Counted from the first letter of the stretch, positions 16,629-25,375 are shown. The stretch: DNA of 64,000 nucleotides from Azospirillum cavernae (GCF_003590795.1 NZ_QYUL01000001.1:513001-577000); one strand, 5' to 3'. Translations and numbers: made by a program. Notes: generated by a model not told the origin, from the sequence alone.

Positions 16629-17990
16629 TCAATGGGCGAGCGTCGCCGACGCGCGGATCGGCTCGCCCGCATCGCCCCGGCGGCGCAGGGTGAACACGGC
16701 GACCGACGCCAGCAGGGCGGGCGCCACGGCGGCCAGGATGACGCCCTGCGCGCTCCAACCGGCGCCCAGCAGCGCGCCGCCCGCCACTGGGCCGATGATC
16801 GAGCCGATGCGGCCGACGCCCAGCGCCCAACCCACGCCGGTCGAGCGGATCGCCGTCGGGTAGATTCCGGCGGCCAGCGCGTTCATGCCGATCTGCGCGC
16901 CGACCACGCCGAAACCCGCCAGGAAGATCGCGGGCATCAGCAGCCACAAGTCGTGCGCGCCATAGGCCACGCCGACGATAAACAGGGCCGACGCGGCGTA
17001 GGCGCTTCCCAGCACCAGATGCGGGTTCATGTGGTCGATCATCCGGCCCAGGCACACGGCGCCGACGACGCCACCCAAATTCAGCACGGCGGTGGACAGG
17101 ATCGCCGTTTGGATCGGCATGCCGCTGCTGCGCAGCAGGGACGGCAGCCAATTGACCAGGAAATACATGACCAGCAGATTCATAAAGAAAGCGGCCCACA
17201 GCAGCAGGGTGGTGCGGGCGCGGCCCTCCTGGAACAGTTGGACGACGGTGAAGCCGCTCGCCTTCGGTTCGTTCAAGGCGTAGATGGTCTCGGCGGTGGC
17301 CGGTGCCGCGCGTTCGGGATCCAGGCGGCGCAAAATGCCGTCAATCCGCGCCGCCGGGGCGCCGCTGGCGACCAGATAGCGAACGGATTCCGGCAGCCAA
17401 ACTACCAGAACCAGCAGCACCGCCAACGGCGCGACGCCGCCGACGATGAACACCGACGGCCAACCATAGGCGGCGATCAACGGGGCGCTGATGACGCCGC
17501 CGACGGTCGAACCAAAGGGAAAGCCGCAAAACATGACCGTCACCAGCGTGGCCCGCAGCCGCGTCGGCGCGTATTCCGAGGTCAGCGCGATGATGTTGGG
17601 CATGGCCCCGCCCAGCCCGACGCCGGTCAAAAACCGATAGACCAACAGCTCGTTCATCGACCCAGCCCACGCCGTCACCAGCGAGAAGACGCCGAAGATC
17701 AGCATCGACAGCAGGATGACGCTTTTGCGCCCGAAGCGGTCCGCCGCCGGGCTGAGGATGAAGGCGCCGACGGTCAGACCGGCAAGGCCGGCGCCGAAGA
17801 TCGGGCCGAAACCAGCGACGCTCATCCCCCAATGTTCGGCGATGACCGGCGCCACATAGGCGATGGCCTGCGTGTCGAAACCGTCCAGAAGCGCGATCAG
17901 CGCGCACAGCGCGGTAATCATGAATTGAAACCGACCGAACCGCGCGCGTTCAATGGCGGCGGTCACGTCAATGACGTGCTGCTTGGGCAT
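16629..17990 (-). CDS. Aromatic acid:H+ symporter (AAHS-type MFS transporter)
   Basis: A 453-residue MFS protein of the PcaK/BenK/GenK aromatic-acid symporter family. It shows twelve hydrophobic segments, the LLDGFDTQAIAYVAP motif in helix 1 (the DGxD signature of this family, needed for aromatic acid transport in PcaK), DRFGRKSVIL in loop 2-3, and PESVRYL near residue 205. It would import an aromatic acid such as salicylate or gentisate across the inner membrane. It lies 111 bp downstream of gentisate dioxygenase on the same strand, so it is probably the last gene of that operon. Confidence 0.9.
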   Translation of the reverse strand: MPKQHVIDVTAAIERARFGRFQFMITALCALIALLDGFDTQAIAYVAPVIAEHWGMSVAGFGPIFGAGLAGLTVGAFILSPAADRFGRKSVILLSMLIFGVFSLVTAWAGSMNELLVYRFLTGVGLGGAMPNIIALTSEYAPTRLRATLVTVMFCGFPFGSTVGGVISAPLIAAYGWPSVFIVGGVAPLAVLLVLVVWLPESVRYLVASGAPAARIDGILRRLDPERAAPATAETIYALNEPKASGFTVVQLFQEGRARTTLLLWAAFFMNLLVMYFLVNWLPSLLRSSGMPIQTAILSTAVLNLGGVVGAVCLGRMIDHMNPHLVLGSAYAASALFIVGVAYGAHDLWLLMPAIFLAGFGVVGAQIGMNALAAGIYPTAIRSTGVGWALGVGRIGSIIGPVAGGALLGAGWSAQGVILAAVAPALLASVAVFTLRRRGDAGEPIRASATLAH

Positions 17991-18101
17991 TGTGCCCTCC
18001 CGTTTGTTTGCGTTGTTTGGTGGTCAGATCGGATCGTTGTCCGACCGACCGGCGGGCGTCTCGAAACCGCCGGTCGGATGCCTCCCCTGCGCGGAGAGGG
18101 T

Positions 18102-19169
18102 TCAGCCGCGCGCTTCGCGGTAAAGGCCCAGCTTTTCCTGCGCGGTGCGGTCGGAATAGGCGAACAGGACAAGCTCGCGGTCGGCCTGGAACGTCACCTC
18201 GTCCCAACTGGGCGCGACGATGACGTCGCGTTCGGAAAGGGTGAAGTCTTTGGATCCGATGCGGGCGTGGCCCTGTCCCTCGACGACGACGAACACGGTC
18301 CCGTCGGTGGAGCGGCGCGGTTTGGTGGCGAACCCCCTGGGCAGCAGGCGGACATGAGCCGAGATGGTCGGCATGACCGCCTCGCCGTCGAACGGGTTCA
18401 GGAACTCCAAAGCGTGGCCGATCCAGGGATCCGGCGTCTCCGCCGCCGCCAGCGCGGCCAGACTCGCCCGCCATTCCAGGTAAGGGTAGTGGAACAGCGG
18501 CTGATGGGCCGGTCGGCGGTCGGCGGTGGCGCCGCGCAGCGGGCGCATGTTGCGGCCATAGCGGGCCAAACTGTCGCCGGGCCGCACGGTTTCGGGGTGG
18601 GCGGGTTGCCCCAACTGCTCGGCGAAGCTGGCGTCGAAATGGCGGACGGTCGGAATGTCCAGCCCGTCCAGCCAGATCATTGGCTTGGATGACTCGTTGC
18701 CGTGGTCGTGCCATTGCCAGTTCGGAGTCAGCACGAGGTCGAAGGGGTTCATCACCACCTTTTCACCATCCACCGACGTGTGGGCGCCGCCGCCCTCCAG
18801 GACGAAGCGCAACGCGCATTGGCTGTGGCGATGGCAGGGGGCGATTTCGCCGGGCAGGATCAATTGCAACCCGGCGTAGAGGCTGGTGGTGATTCCGGCG
18901 GTCCCCGGCGTGCCGGGATTCTCCAGGATCAACACGCGGCGTTCGGCCTTTTCCGCGCTGATGAGATCACCGGCGCGCAGCAGATAGGCGCGGGCCGTGT
19001 CGTAATCCCAGCGGGCCGCCACGGTCGGCGCGCGCGGCGTCGGCGTGACCAGCGCGCTCAGAACCTCCCACAGCGGGTAAAGATGCTGGGGCCGCATCTC
19101 CTCATACAGAGCGTGGAGTTGGGTGGCGTTGTCGTTGCTCAAGCTGGGGGAATGGCTGTCGGGCGACAT
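18102..19169 (-). CDS. Gentisate 1,2-dioxygenase
   Basis: A 355-residue bicupin. Its iron-binding cupin motif is the CHRHSQCALRFVLEG segment near residue 120, matching the family's HxH site, with WHDHGN as the second half. The C-terminal cupin has lost most metal ligands, as usual. It opens the gentisate ring between C1 and C2 with Fe(II) and O2 to give maleylpyruvate. The neighbours fit: oxygenase components upstream, maleylpyruvate isomerase and fumarylpyruvate hydrolase on the other strand. The start at 19169 is 12 bp after the ferredoxin gene ends. Confidence 0.93.
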   Translation of the reverse strand: MSPDSHSPSLSNDNATQLHALYEEMRPQHLYPLWEVLSALVTPTPRAPTVAARWDYDTARAYLLRAGDLISAEKAERRVLILENPGTPGTAGITTSLYAGLQLILPGEIAPCHRHSQCALRFVLEGGGAHTSVDGEKVVMNPFDLVLTPNWQWHDHGNESSKPMIWLDGLDIPTVRHFDASFAEQLGQPAHPETVRPGDSLARYGRNMRPLRGATADRRPAHQPLFHYPYLEWRASLAALAAAETPDPWIGHALEFLNPFDGEAVMPTISAHVRLLPRGFATKPRRSTDGTVFVVVEGQGHARIGSKDFTLSERDVIVAPSWDEVTFQADRELVLFAYSDRTAQEKLGLYREARG

Positions 19170-19181
19170 GGCGGCGGCTCC

Positions 19182-19502
19182 CTATGCGACCTGGACGTGG
19201 AGGAATCCGTCCTCCAGCTTCACCGGGAAGCTGCGGAGCGCGACGGTGCAGGGCGCGCCGACGGCGGCGCCGGTGCGGACGTCGAACAGGCCCTGGTGCA
19301 ACGGGCATTCGATCAAATGCCCGTCCAGATAGCCGTCCGACAGAAAGGCCTGCCCATGGGTGCAGACGTCCGACGTGGCGTAATAAACGCCGTCCACGGC
19401 GTAGAGGGCGAGGCGCTGGCCGCCAGCCTGCGCGCGCGCGACTCCATCCCGCGTGACGGCGGCGGCTTCGATGGTTTTGACCCAGGTGACGGTTGTGGTC
19501 AT
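19182..19502 (-). CDS. Rieske [2Fe-2S] ferredoxin of the ring-hydroxylating system
   Basis: A 106-residue Rieske ferredoxin with both cluster motifs: CTH (Cys47, His49) and CPLH (Cys66, His69). The size matches soluble NagAb/BphA3-type ferredoxins. It would carry electrons from the flavoprotein reductase encoded at 21479 to the oxygenase. It lies between the oxygenase beta subunit and gentisate dioxygenase in the leftward operon. Confidence 0.93.
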   Translation of the reverse strand: MTTTVTWVKTIEAAAVTRDGVARAQAGGQRLALYAVDGVYYATSDVCTHGQAFLSDGYLDGHLIECPLHQGLFDVRTGAAVGAPCTVALRSFPVKLEDGFLHVQVA

Positions 19503-19512
19503 GGCGGCTTCC

Positions 19513-20004
19513 TCAGGCGGGATAGATCAGGCTGTTGGCGATCATCTCGCTGTCGAAGACGACGACCCGCTCCTTCAAGAGCAGGCGCCCGTCCTCTTCA
19601 ACAAGGCGGTCGTGGCAGACGCCGCACAGCAGGATGGTGGGCTGCTGGTCGATCAAGGTTTGGACCATCAGCAGATTGTGGCGCGTCCGCACGCCGTCGC
19701 CGTCCGCCGTCACCCGCAAGGGGCCGGGGAACCGGCGGCAATAGCGCGGCGCGTACATCTGGGTGCGCAGCAGCCCGGTCACGCGGTCTTGCAACATCCC
19801 CCGGCTTTCCGCCTGGATGGTGCTCAGCGTGTGGCCTTGCTCGAAATTTTCGCGCGGGATCACGCGGTACAGGCAATCCTCGGTGAAGAGGTTCGGCCAG
19901 TCCTCCAGACGCACGTCGTCCAGAATGTCGTAATAGCCGTCGTAGAAGTCGCGGATTCGGGCGCGCGACAGCGGTTCGTCGTTGGGCATCGTCAAAGCGC
20001 TCAT
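19513..20004 (-). CDS. Ring-hydroxylating oxygenase beta subunit (salicylate 5-hydroxylase small-subunit type)
   Basis: A 163-residue protein of the SnoaL-like fold used by ring-hydroxylating oxygenase beta subunits, with typical IRDFYDGYYDILDD at the N terminus, AESRGMLQDRV near residue 65 and RHNLLMVQTL near residue 107. The start at 20004 overlaps the alpha-subunit stop by four bases (ATGA); a longer frame above it is shadow. The size matches NagH (about 160 residues) of salicylate 5-hydroxylase rather than naphthalene dioxygenase (about 195). It has a structural role with the alpha subunit. Confidence 0.9.
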   Translation of the reverse strand: MSALTMPNDEPLSRARIRDFYDGYYDILDDVRLEDWPNLFTEDCLYRVIPRENFEQGHTLSTIQAESRGMLQDRVTGLLRTQMYAPRYCRRFPGPLRVTADGDGVRTRHNLLMVQTLIDQQPTILLCGVCHDRLVEEDGRLLLKERVVVFDSEMIANSLIYPA

Positions 20005-21296
20005 AGCCCCATCACCTCGCGCCAATAGCGGTACATGCCGCGAATCGCCGTTTCTGTGACCATGTGGTCGGTGGGCGCGATCTCGTGGCCGCCCATCGTC
20101 ACCAGCGCCTCTTCGTCGGGGGAGGGGGTGAAGCCCTGCTGGCACATTTCGATCACCTCGCCATCGTCGGCGGACACGAAACCGGCGGGGCCGAACAGAT
20201 TGGCCTGACGCTGGCGCCGCCGCTTCATCTCCGGCGCGTCGTCGGCGTAGCACCAGTGCGTCCAATGGAAATCAAAGCCGTTCGGCCCCTTGGGCACGAT
20301 CTGGCGGGTGGTCAGCGAATTGACCTGCTGTTGCAGGATGACGCTGGGGAAGACGGTTATCATGCCGACCGTCTCGTCGCCGGGAAACTCGTTGACCACG
20401 TCGAGGATGCGCGGGTCGGCGAGCTTTAGGTCGCCCTGGAAATTGCGCATGTCGGCGGTGACGTCGTTCATCTCCTGCGCGCCCTTGCGGCTGATGAGGA
20501 TGCCGTGGCGCCCGGTGTCGTCCATGTCCACCGCCGATTTTTGATCGGCGCGGAACAGCCCGAAGGTGACGAAGAACACATGCAGCAGACCCGCGTGGTA
20601 GGGGTCCTTGATGTTCTCCATCATCAGCTTCCAGTTGCCTGGAATGTGCTGACGGTTGTAGCCCAGAATCTCCAGCTTCCGACCGTCGTAGACGCGGGTG
20701 TAGTGCGCCCAGAATTTTTCGCCGAGATACTCCCGGAAGGGCGGCGTCTCCTCGGAAAAGGTGGCCCAGACCACGCCGTTGACCAGCTCGACCCGCAGGC
20801 GGCGCAGCCCGTGCTTGGACGGGTCGAAATCGGCGGGCATGCCGCCCTGGCGGCGCACGCCGCGCCGGAAGGGAACGCCCATCAACTCGCCGCGCAGGTT
20901 GTAGGCCCATTGGTGATAGGGGCAGAGCAGATCCTTGGTGTGGCCGGAGCGGGTCTGGCAGAACTTCACGCCGCGATGGGCGCAGCGGTTTTCCACCACG
21001 CTGATTTCATCCTCGGCGCTGCGCACCACAATCACCGGCTTTTCGCCGAGAATCGTCGTTTTGAAATCGCCGACCTTCGGGATTTCGGCCTCCAGGCCGC
21101 AATAGAGCCAATGGGGGCCGTACCAGACGCGCTCCAACTCCCGCCGGTAGACCGAGTCATCGGAATAGACCCAGTAGGGGATCTTGGACGCGCCGTCCGC
21201 GTCCCAGCGGCGATCAAGGCGGTCGTCGGGGAAAGGTCCAGTCGGATGCGGCGCGCCGTCCGTCGGCCTTTCCAGATGTGTGGTGTCCGGGGCCAT
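20001..21296 (-). CDS. Ring-hydroxylating oxygenase alpha subunit (likely salicylate 5-hydroxylase)
   Basis: A 431-residue oxygenase alpha subunit. The Rieske cluster uses Cys105-x-His107 and Cys125-x2-His128. The catalytic iron site is in KDPYHAGLLH (Asp231, His234, His239). I place the start at 21296 because GGAGG lies just upstream; a frame to 21413 is unsupported. Length and the linked gentisate dioxygenase, maleylpyruvate isomerase and fumarylpyruvate hydrolase point to NagG-like salicylate 5-hydroxylase, which makes gentisate. Anthranilate or 3-hydroxybenzoate-like substrates remain possible. It heads the leftward operon and is divergent from its reductase. Confidence 0.85.
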   Translation of the reverse strand: MAPDTTHLERPTDGAPHPTGPFPDDRLDRRWDADGASKIPYWVYSDDSVYRRELERVWYGPHWLYCGLEAEIPKVGDFKTTILGEKPVIVVRSAEDEISVVENRCAHRGVKFCQTRSGHTKDLLCPYHQWAYNLRGELMGVPFRRGVRRQGGMPADFDPSKHGLRRLRVELVNGVVWATFSEETPPFREYLGEKFWAHYTRVYDGRKLEILGYNRQHIPGNWKLMMENIKDPYHAGLLHVFFVTFGLFRADQKSAVDMDDTGRHGILISRKGAQEMNDVTADMRNFQGDLKLADPRILDVVNEFPGDETVGMITVFPSVILQQQVNSLTTRQIVPKGPNGFDFHWTHWCYADDAPEMKRRRQRQANLFGPAGFVSADDGEVIEMCQQGFTPSPDEEALVTMGGHEIAPTDHMVTETAIRGMYRYWREVMGL

Positions 21297-21331
21297 CGTT
21301 CCTCCGCTCGTCTTTGCTGGCGTGTTTGCTG

Positions 21332-21378
21332 GCAATGCGTATTGCATATCGTGCGATGATTTGTATATTGCGCAAAGA
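21332..21378. promoter_or_regulatory. Divergent promoter region with palindromes (candidate IclR site)
   Basis: The 182-bp spacer between the oxygenase alpha subunit and ferredoxin reductase holds GCAAT-GCGT-ATTGC at 21332-21345 and, about 15 bp later, TTTG-N9-CAAA around a TTGCGCAA core. It is locally AT-rich. IclR-family regulators bind such imperfect palindromes, and an IclR gene is present at 22680-23462, so this is a candidate operator for both operons. Exact promoter boxes are not clear. Confidence 0.4.
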
Positions 21379-21478
21379 CGACGTCGCGTCAAGGGCGGAT
21401 CATTCGCTCTCACGACAGTTCGTCAACAAAGGGTCTGACGGGAAAACCCCAGGCCCGCCGCACAGGAGGACAAGGGCG

Positions 21479-22720
21479 ATGAGCGCAGGCGTGATCGTGG
21501 TGGGGGCTGGACAGGCGGGCGGGCGGGCCGCCCTGCTGCTGGCGGAACGCGGCTATTCCGGCCCGGTGACGGTGATCGGGGCGGAGGCGTCGCCGCCCTA
21601 CGAACGCCCGCCCTTGTCCAAGGAGATGCTGGCCGACCCCAACCTTCCCCCGCCGCTTCTCGCCCCCATGGAAGCCTATGAGCGGCAGGGCGTCACGCTG
21701 CGTCTGGGCTGCCGGGTCACGGCCATCGACCGCGACGCGCGGCGCGTCATCCTCGACGACGGGGCGCTGCTGCCTTACGACCGGCTGATCCTGGCGACCG
21801 GCGGGCAACCCCGGCAGTTGCCCTTCGCGCTGGAACGTTTGCACGCGCTGCGCACCATCGACGACGTCCGCGCCATCGCGGCGCGGGCGGACGCGGGCGG
21901 CTCCGTCCTGGTGATCGGCGGCGGCGTGATCGGGCTGGAGGTGGCGGCGACCCTGCGCAAGCGCGGGCTGGCGGTCACGGTGCTGGAGGTCGGATCACGG
22001 GTGCTGGGCCGCAATTTTCCGGCCCCGGTCGCCCGTGTGATAGCCGAGCGTCATGTCGCCGAAGGGGTCGATCTGCGCACCGGCTTGCGCGTGCGAACCT
22101 TGACCGAGGATGCGGCGGGCGTCCACGCGACGCTGTCGGACGGGGCGACGATCACCGCCGATTTCGCGGTCGCGGGCATCGGCATCACGCCGGACACCGC
22201 GCTGGCCCAGGCTTGCGGGCTGGTGATCGACGACGGAATCCTGGTGGATTCCGACATGCGCAGCTCCGATCCCAGCGTTTTCGCCATCGGCGACATCGCG
22301 GCGCTCCCGGGGCCGGAGGGGCGGCCAACCCGTTGCGAAACCTGGCAGAACGCCAACGTCACCGCCGAACGCGCCGTCGCCGCCATTCTGGGCGAGAGCG
22401 TCCCACCCGGCGAGGCGAGCTGGTTCTGGACCGACCAATATGACCTGAACGTTCAACTGACCGGCGACACCGTGGATGGCCGCGTCGTCGAACAGCGGGC
22501 GAGCGTCGCCGACGGGCGCCTGTTTCTGGTGCTGAAGGGCGACCGGCTGATTGGCGCCGCCGCGATCAACGCCGGGCGCGACATGAGCGTCTGCCGCCGT
22601 CTGGTCGCCGCTGGCGCCCGTTTGCCGGACGCGATGACCGAGGCCGCCCTGTTCGACGCGCGCGCCGCGCGCGCCCTGCTCACGCCTGTTCCGGCCAGCG
22701 CCCGCCCAGTCGATGCGTGA
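21479..22720 (+). CDS. Ferredoxin reductase (FAD/NADH) for the ring-hydroxylating system
   Basis: A 413-residue flavoprotein of the rubredoxin/Rieske-ferredoxin reductase family. It has an FAD-binding GAGQAGGRAALLLAERG at the N terminus, the PPYERPPLSKEML motif, an NADH-binding VIGGGVIGLEVAATLRKRG near residue 143, and FAIGDIAALPG near residue 265. It would pass electrons from NADH to the Rieske ferredoxin. The ATG at 21479 follows AGGAGG; a longer frame to 21278 runs into the control region. Its 3' end overlaps the convergent IclR gene by 41 bp. Confidence 0.9.
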   Translation: MSAGVIVVGAGQAGGRAALLLAERGYSGPVTVIGAEASPPYERPPLSKEMLADPNLPPPLLAPMEAYERQGVTLRLGCRVTAIDRDARRVILDDGALLPYDRLILATGGQPRQLPFALERLHALRTIDDVRAIAARADAGGSVLVIGGGVIGLEVAATLRKRGLAVTVLEVGSRVLGRNFPAPVARVIAERHVAEGVDLRTGLRVRTLTEDAAGVHATLSDGATITADFAVAGIGITPDTALAQACGLVIDDGILVDSDMRSSDPSVFAIGDIAALPGPEGRPTRCETWQNANVTAERAVAAILGESVPPGEASWFWTDQYDLNVQLTGDTVDGRVVEQRASVADGRLFLVLKGDRLIGAAAINAGRDMSVCRRLVAAGARLPDAMTEAALFDARAARALLTPVPASARPVDA

Positions 22721-23462
22721 TCGCGCGGCAGGCGGCGATCAACCGCTCCCTCACCTGCGGGTCTTCGTCGGTTCGGAAGCTTTGCGAGGCGATCACCGAC
22801 ACGACCAGGAGCAATTGGCCTTGCAGGTTGAACACCGGCGCGGCGCAGGCCCGCAGACCCGGAATGGTGGTGCCGTCAACCCCGGCGCTCATCTCCCGCC
22901 GCGCCTGCTGGCGGATGGCGTCGATGTCGATTGGGCCGTCGGTGCGGTCGCGCGCCAGTTCGCGCTGGAGCGCATCGGACACGAAGCTTTCGTTCAGGAA
23001 GGACAGGAAGATTTTTCCCGTCGCCGATTGGATCAGGGGCAGGCGCGACCCGATGGTGAGCGTCGTGTAAATGGGCGGGGAGCCGGGATACCAGCGCACG
23101 ACGGTCGGGCCAAGGTCGGCCCAGACCGCAAGCTGCACGGTGCGCCCGGTCGCCTCCACCAGCTCTTGCGCGACGCGGCTCGCCTGCTCGAACACGTCGA
23201 GCCGCGCCATGGCGGCAAGGCCCAATTGCAGCGCGCCGCTGTGCAGATCATAGAGCGCCGTCGCCGGATCCTGCCGCAGGAACCCGGTGTTGACGAAGCT
23301 GGCGAGGTAGCGGTGCGCCTGGCTGGGCGACAGATCGCTGGCCTTGGCGATTTCGGTCATCGAGCTGGGGCGACCGAGACGGACCAGCGCGTCCAGCACG
23401 CCCATGCCGATCTCCACCGATTGAATGCCCTTGCGCTTCGTCGCCTTGTCGCCCGCCGCCAT
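22680..23462 (-). CDS. IclR-family transcriptional regulator
   Basis: A 260-residue regulator with an N-terminal winged helix (residues about 10-70, including SMTEIAKASDLSPSQAHRYLASF) and a C-terminal IclR effector domain (residues about 85-255). I start it at the ATG at 23462, preceded by GAGGCGAGCGGC; a 301-residue frame would add an Ala/Gly-rich leader without support. It is divergent from maleylpyruvate isomerase, with 149 bp between, and tail-overlaps the reductase. It is the natural regulator of the gentisate genes on either side. Confidence 0.88.
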   Translation of the reverse strand: MAAGDKATKRKGIQSVEIGMGVLDALVRLGRPSSMTEIAKASDLSPSQAHRYLASFVNTGFLRQDPATALYDLHSGALQLGLAAMARLDVFEQASRVAQELVEATGRTVQLAVWADLGPTVVRWYPGSPPIYTTLTIGSRLPLIQSATGKIFLSFLNESFVSDALQRELARDRTDGPIDIDAIRQQARREMSAGVDGTTIPGLRACAAPVFNLQGQLLLVVSVIASQSFRTDEDPQVRERLIAACRAITHRLGGRWPEQA

Positions 23463-23611
23463 GCCGCTCGCCTCTGTCCAATCCCCGGCGATCCAACCGC
23501 CGACAGGGGCGGCACCATAGCGCGGCGGGGCGGCGCTGCCCATCCCCCCGGCTGCCGCGACGACGGGATGCCGCACCCAAACCAAAGAACGAACGACAGG
23601 AGATCATCACG

Positions 23612-24250
23612 ATGAAGGTTTACGGCTATTTCCGGTCGTCGGCGTCCTATCGGTTGAGGATCGCGCTCAACCTGAAGGGGCTGACCGCCGAACAGAGCTT
23701 CATCCATCTGCGCAAAAGGGAGCAGACGGCGCCCGACTATCTGGCCGTCAACCCGATGGGGCTGGTGCCGTCGCTGGTTGAGGGCGACCGGACTCTGACC
23801 CAGTCGCTCGCCATCATCGAGTATCTGGAGGAAACCCACCCCGACCCGGCGCTGTTGCCGCGCGATCCGCTCGACCGCGCCTGGGTGCGGTCCATCGCGC
23901 AGGCCATCGCCTGCGACATCCACCCGATCAACAATTTGCGGGTCTTGAATCACCTGCGCGACCAACTCGGCCTGGATGAGGGCGCGCGCAACGCCTGGTA
24001 CGCCCATTGGGTGGCCGAGGGGTTTCGCGGGGTGGAAGCGATGCTGTCGGCCAGCCCGCGCCCCGGCGTCTTCTGCTTTGGCGAGACGCCAACCCTGGCC
24101 GACGTCTGCCTTGTTCCGCAGGTGATGAACGCCGAACGGCTGAACTGTCCGCTCGACGATTACCCCACCATCCGCCGCGTCGCGGCGGCGGCCCGCGCCT
24201 TGCCCGCCTTCCAGGCGGCGGAACCCGACCGTCAGCCCGACGCCGAATGA
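23612..24250 (+). CDS. Glutathione-dependent maleylpyruvate isomerase (zeta-class GST)
   Basis: A 212-residue zeta-class glutathione transferase. The SSASYRLRIALNLKG motif at residues 9-23 is the glutathione-activating site of maleylacetoacetate/maleylpyruvate isomerases; LTQSLAIIEYLEE near residue 63 binds the glutathione glutamyl group. With gentisate dioxygenase present, the likely reaction is maleylpyruvate to fumarylpyruvate, as in NagL. The ATG follows AGGAGATCATCACG. Its stop overlaps a possible start of the next frame, showing tight linkage with the hydrolase. Confidence 0.9.
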   Translation: MKVYGYFRSSASYRLRIALNLKGLTAEQSFIHLRKREQTAPDYLAVNPMGLVPSLVEGDRTLTQSLAIIEYLEETHPDPALLPRDPLDRAWVRSIAQAIACDIHPINNLRVLNHLRDQLGLDEGARNAWYAHWVAEGFRGVEAMLSASPRPGVFCFGETPTLADVCLVPQVMNAERLNCPLDDYPTIRRVAAAARALPAFQAAEPDRQPDAE

Positions 24251-24294
24251 CCCTGTCCAACACCGCTCAAACACACACCGGAGGAAAACCTGTC

Positions 24295-24993
24295 ATGACC
24301 GAGTATCTGTTCGCCCCCGCCGCGATTCCCGCCGCCCCGATCCAGGGCGAGGCGACGCTCTTCCCGATCAACCGCATCTTCTGCGTCGGCCGCAATTACG
24401 AGGCCCACGCCCGCGAGATGGGCGTCGAAGTTGACCGTGAAGCGCCCTTTTACTTCACCAAAAGCTCCAGCGCCTATGTGCCATCGGGGGCCACGGTCGC
24501 CTATCCGCCCGCGACCGAGAATTATCATTACGAGATGGAGTTGGTCGTCGCCATCGGCAAACCAGCCTTCCGCATCGCGCGGGATCAGGCGTTGGACGTG
24601 GTCTATGGCTACGCCTGCGGCCTCGACATGACCCGGCGCGATCTGCAACTGGTCGCTCGCGCCAAGCAACGCCCGTGGGACATCGGCAAGGATTTTGAGG
24701 AATCGGCCATTCTGTCGGACATCGTCCCGGCGTCCGTCTGCGGGCATCCGTCCAGTGGCGCGCTGGAGCTGCGGGTCAATGGGCAAACCCGGCAGTCCAC
24801 GGACCTTGATTTGTTGATCTGGTCGATCCCGGAGCTGATCGCCCATCTGTCCACGCTGTATCATCTGCAACCGGGCGACCTGATTTACACCGGCACGCCG
24901 GAGGGCGTTGGGGCCGTTCTGCCCGGCGACCGCGTCGAAGGCTCCATCGCCGCTGTCGGCTCCATCGCCTTGACCATCGGCGATCCGGCCTGA
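24295..24993 (+). CDS. Fumarylpyruvate hydrolase (FAH family)
   Basis: A 232-residue member of the fumarylacetoacetate hydrolase family. It shows INRIFCVGRNYEAHA near residue 26, FTKSSSAYV near residue 54, the metal-binding region HYEMELVVAIG near residue 78, and the C-terminal GDLIYTGTPEGVG near residue 198. It would split fumarylpyruvate into fumarate and pyruvate, the last step of the gentisate pathway (NagK type). I prefer the ATG at 24295 with GGAGG ten bases upstream; an ATG at 24247 overlapping the isomerase stop would add 16 residues. Confidence 0.9.
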   Translation: MTEYLFAPAAIPAAPIQGEATLFPINRIFCVGRNYEAHAREMGVEVDREAPFYFTKSSSAYVPSGATVAYPPATENYHYEMELVVAIGKPAFRIARDQALDVVYGYACGLDMTRRDLQLVARAKQRPWDIGKDFEESAILSDIVPASVCGHPSSGALELRVNGQTRQSTDLDLLIWSIPELIAHLSTLYHLQPGDLIYTGTPEGVGAVLPGDRVEGSIAAVGSIALTIGDPA

Positions 24994-25003
24994 ACCTGAG
25001 CGG

Positions 25004-25055
25004 CGCCCTCCAGACGACCAGCGCCCTTGGCCGGGCGGCGGATCTCTGGAGGGCG
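25004..25055 (+). terminator. Inverted repeat after the gentisate genes, probable terminator
   Basis: CGCCCTCCAGA (25004-25014) is exactly complementary to TCTGGAGGGCG (25045-25055) with a 30-base GC-rich loop. It begins ten bases after the fumarylpyruvate hydrolase stop. No T-run follows, so Rho-assisted ending or RNA stabilisation is also possible. Confidence 0.5.
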
Positions 25056-25108
25056 TCTCCTCAACAGGCGTGGCTCTTCGTGTGGAGCCGCCGCCGTCCC
25101 CAGCCCGC

Positions 25109-25172
25109 TTGATGATTCACCAAATCATGAATGTTCTCATGAAGGCTGTTGGGAGTTTTCATCAAACGATGA
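25109..25172 (+). promoter_or_regulatory. Upstream activating sequences for a sigma54 activator (candidate)
   Basis: TTGATGATT (25109-25117) and AATCATGAA (25123-25131) form a 9-bp inverted repeat with one mismatch and a five-base spacer. A second repeat, TCATC-AAAC-GATGA, lies at 25159-25172. The two are about 50 bp apart and roughly 140-200 bp before the expected start of transcription, the geometry of the two XylR/DmpR sites. A perfect CGCTGCG-T-CGCAGCG palindrome follows at 25173-25187. Confidence 0.55.
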
Positions 25173-25283
25173 CGCTGCGTCGCAGCGAAAAAGCTCCGCG
25201 TCGCAGCGTGTGGGTTTGTTCCGCCATTGAACATTATGGGAAATAACAGTTCTGCACAGCGATAATCATTAAACGCCCCGATC

Positions 25284-25299
25284 CGGCACGCCGCTTGCT
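25284..25299 (+). promoter_or_regulatory. Sigma54 (-24/-12) promoter of the aryl-alcohol operon
   Basis: The sequence CGGCACGCCGCTTGCT matches the RpoN consensus TGGCACG-N4-TTGCW except for its first base. The -24 GG is at 25285-25286 and the -12 GC at 25297-25298, correctly ten bases apart. It lies about 80 bp before the first start codon of the operon, and a sigma54-dependent activator gene closes the same cluster. Confidence 0.8.
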
Positions 25300-25375
25300 C
25301 TTACCGGCGATGAGACGGGGAACGGGGCCAGCGCCCCTCCACCCCGGCCTGCGACGCCAGAGGGAGGATGATGCT

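Noticed and set aside
25173..25208. Intrinsic terminator formed by the CGCTGCG palindrome
   Set aside because: The palindrome has a one-base loop and lies between the upstream activating sites and the sigma54 promoter, so a protein-binding or architectural role is more plausible.
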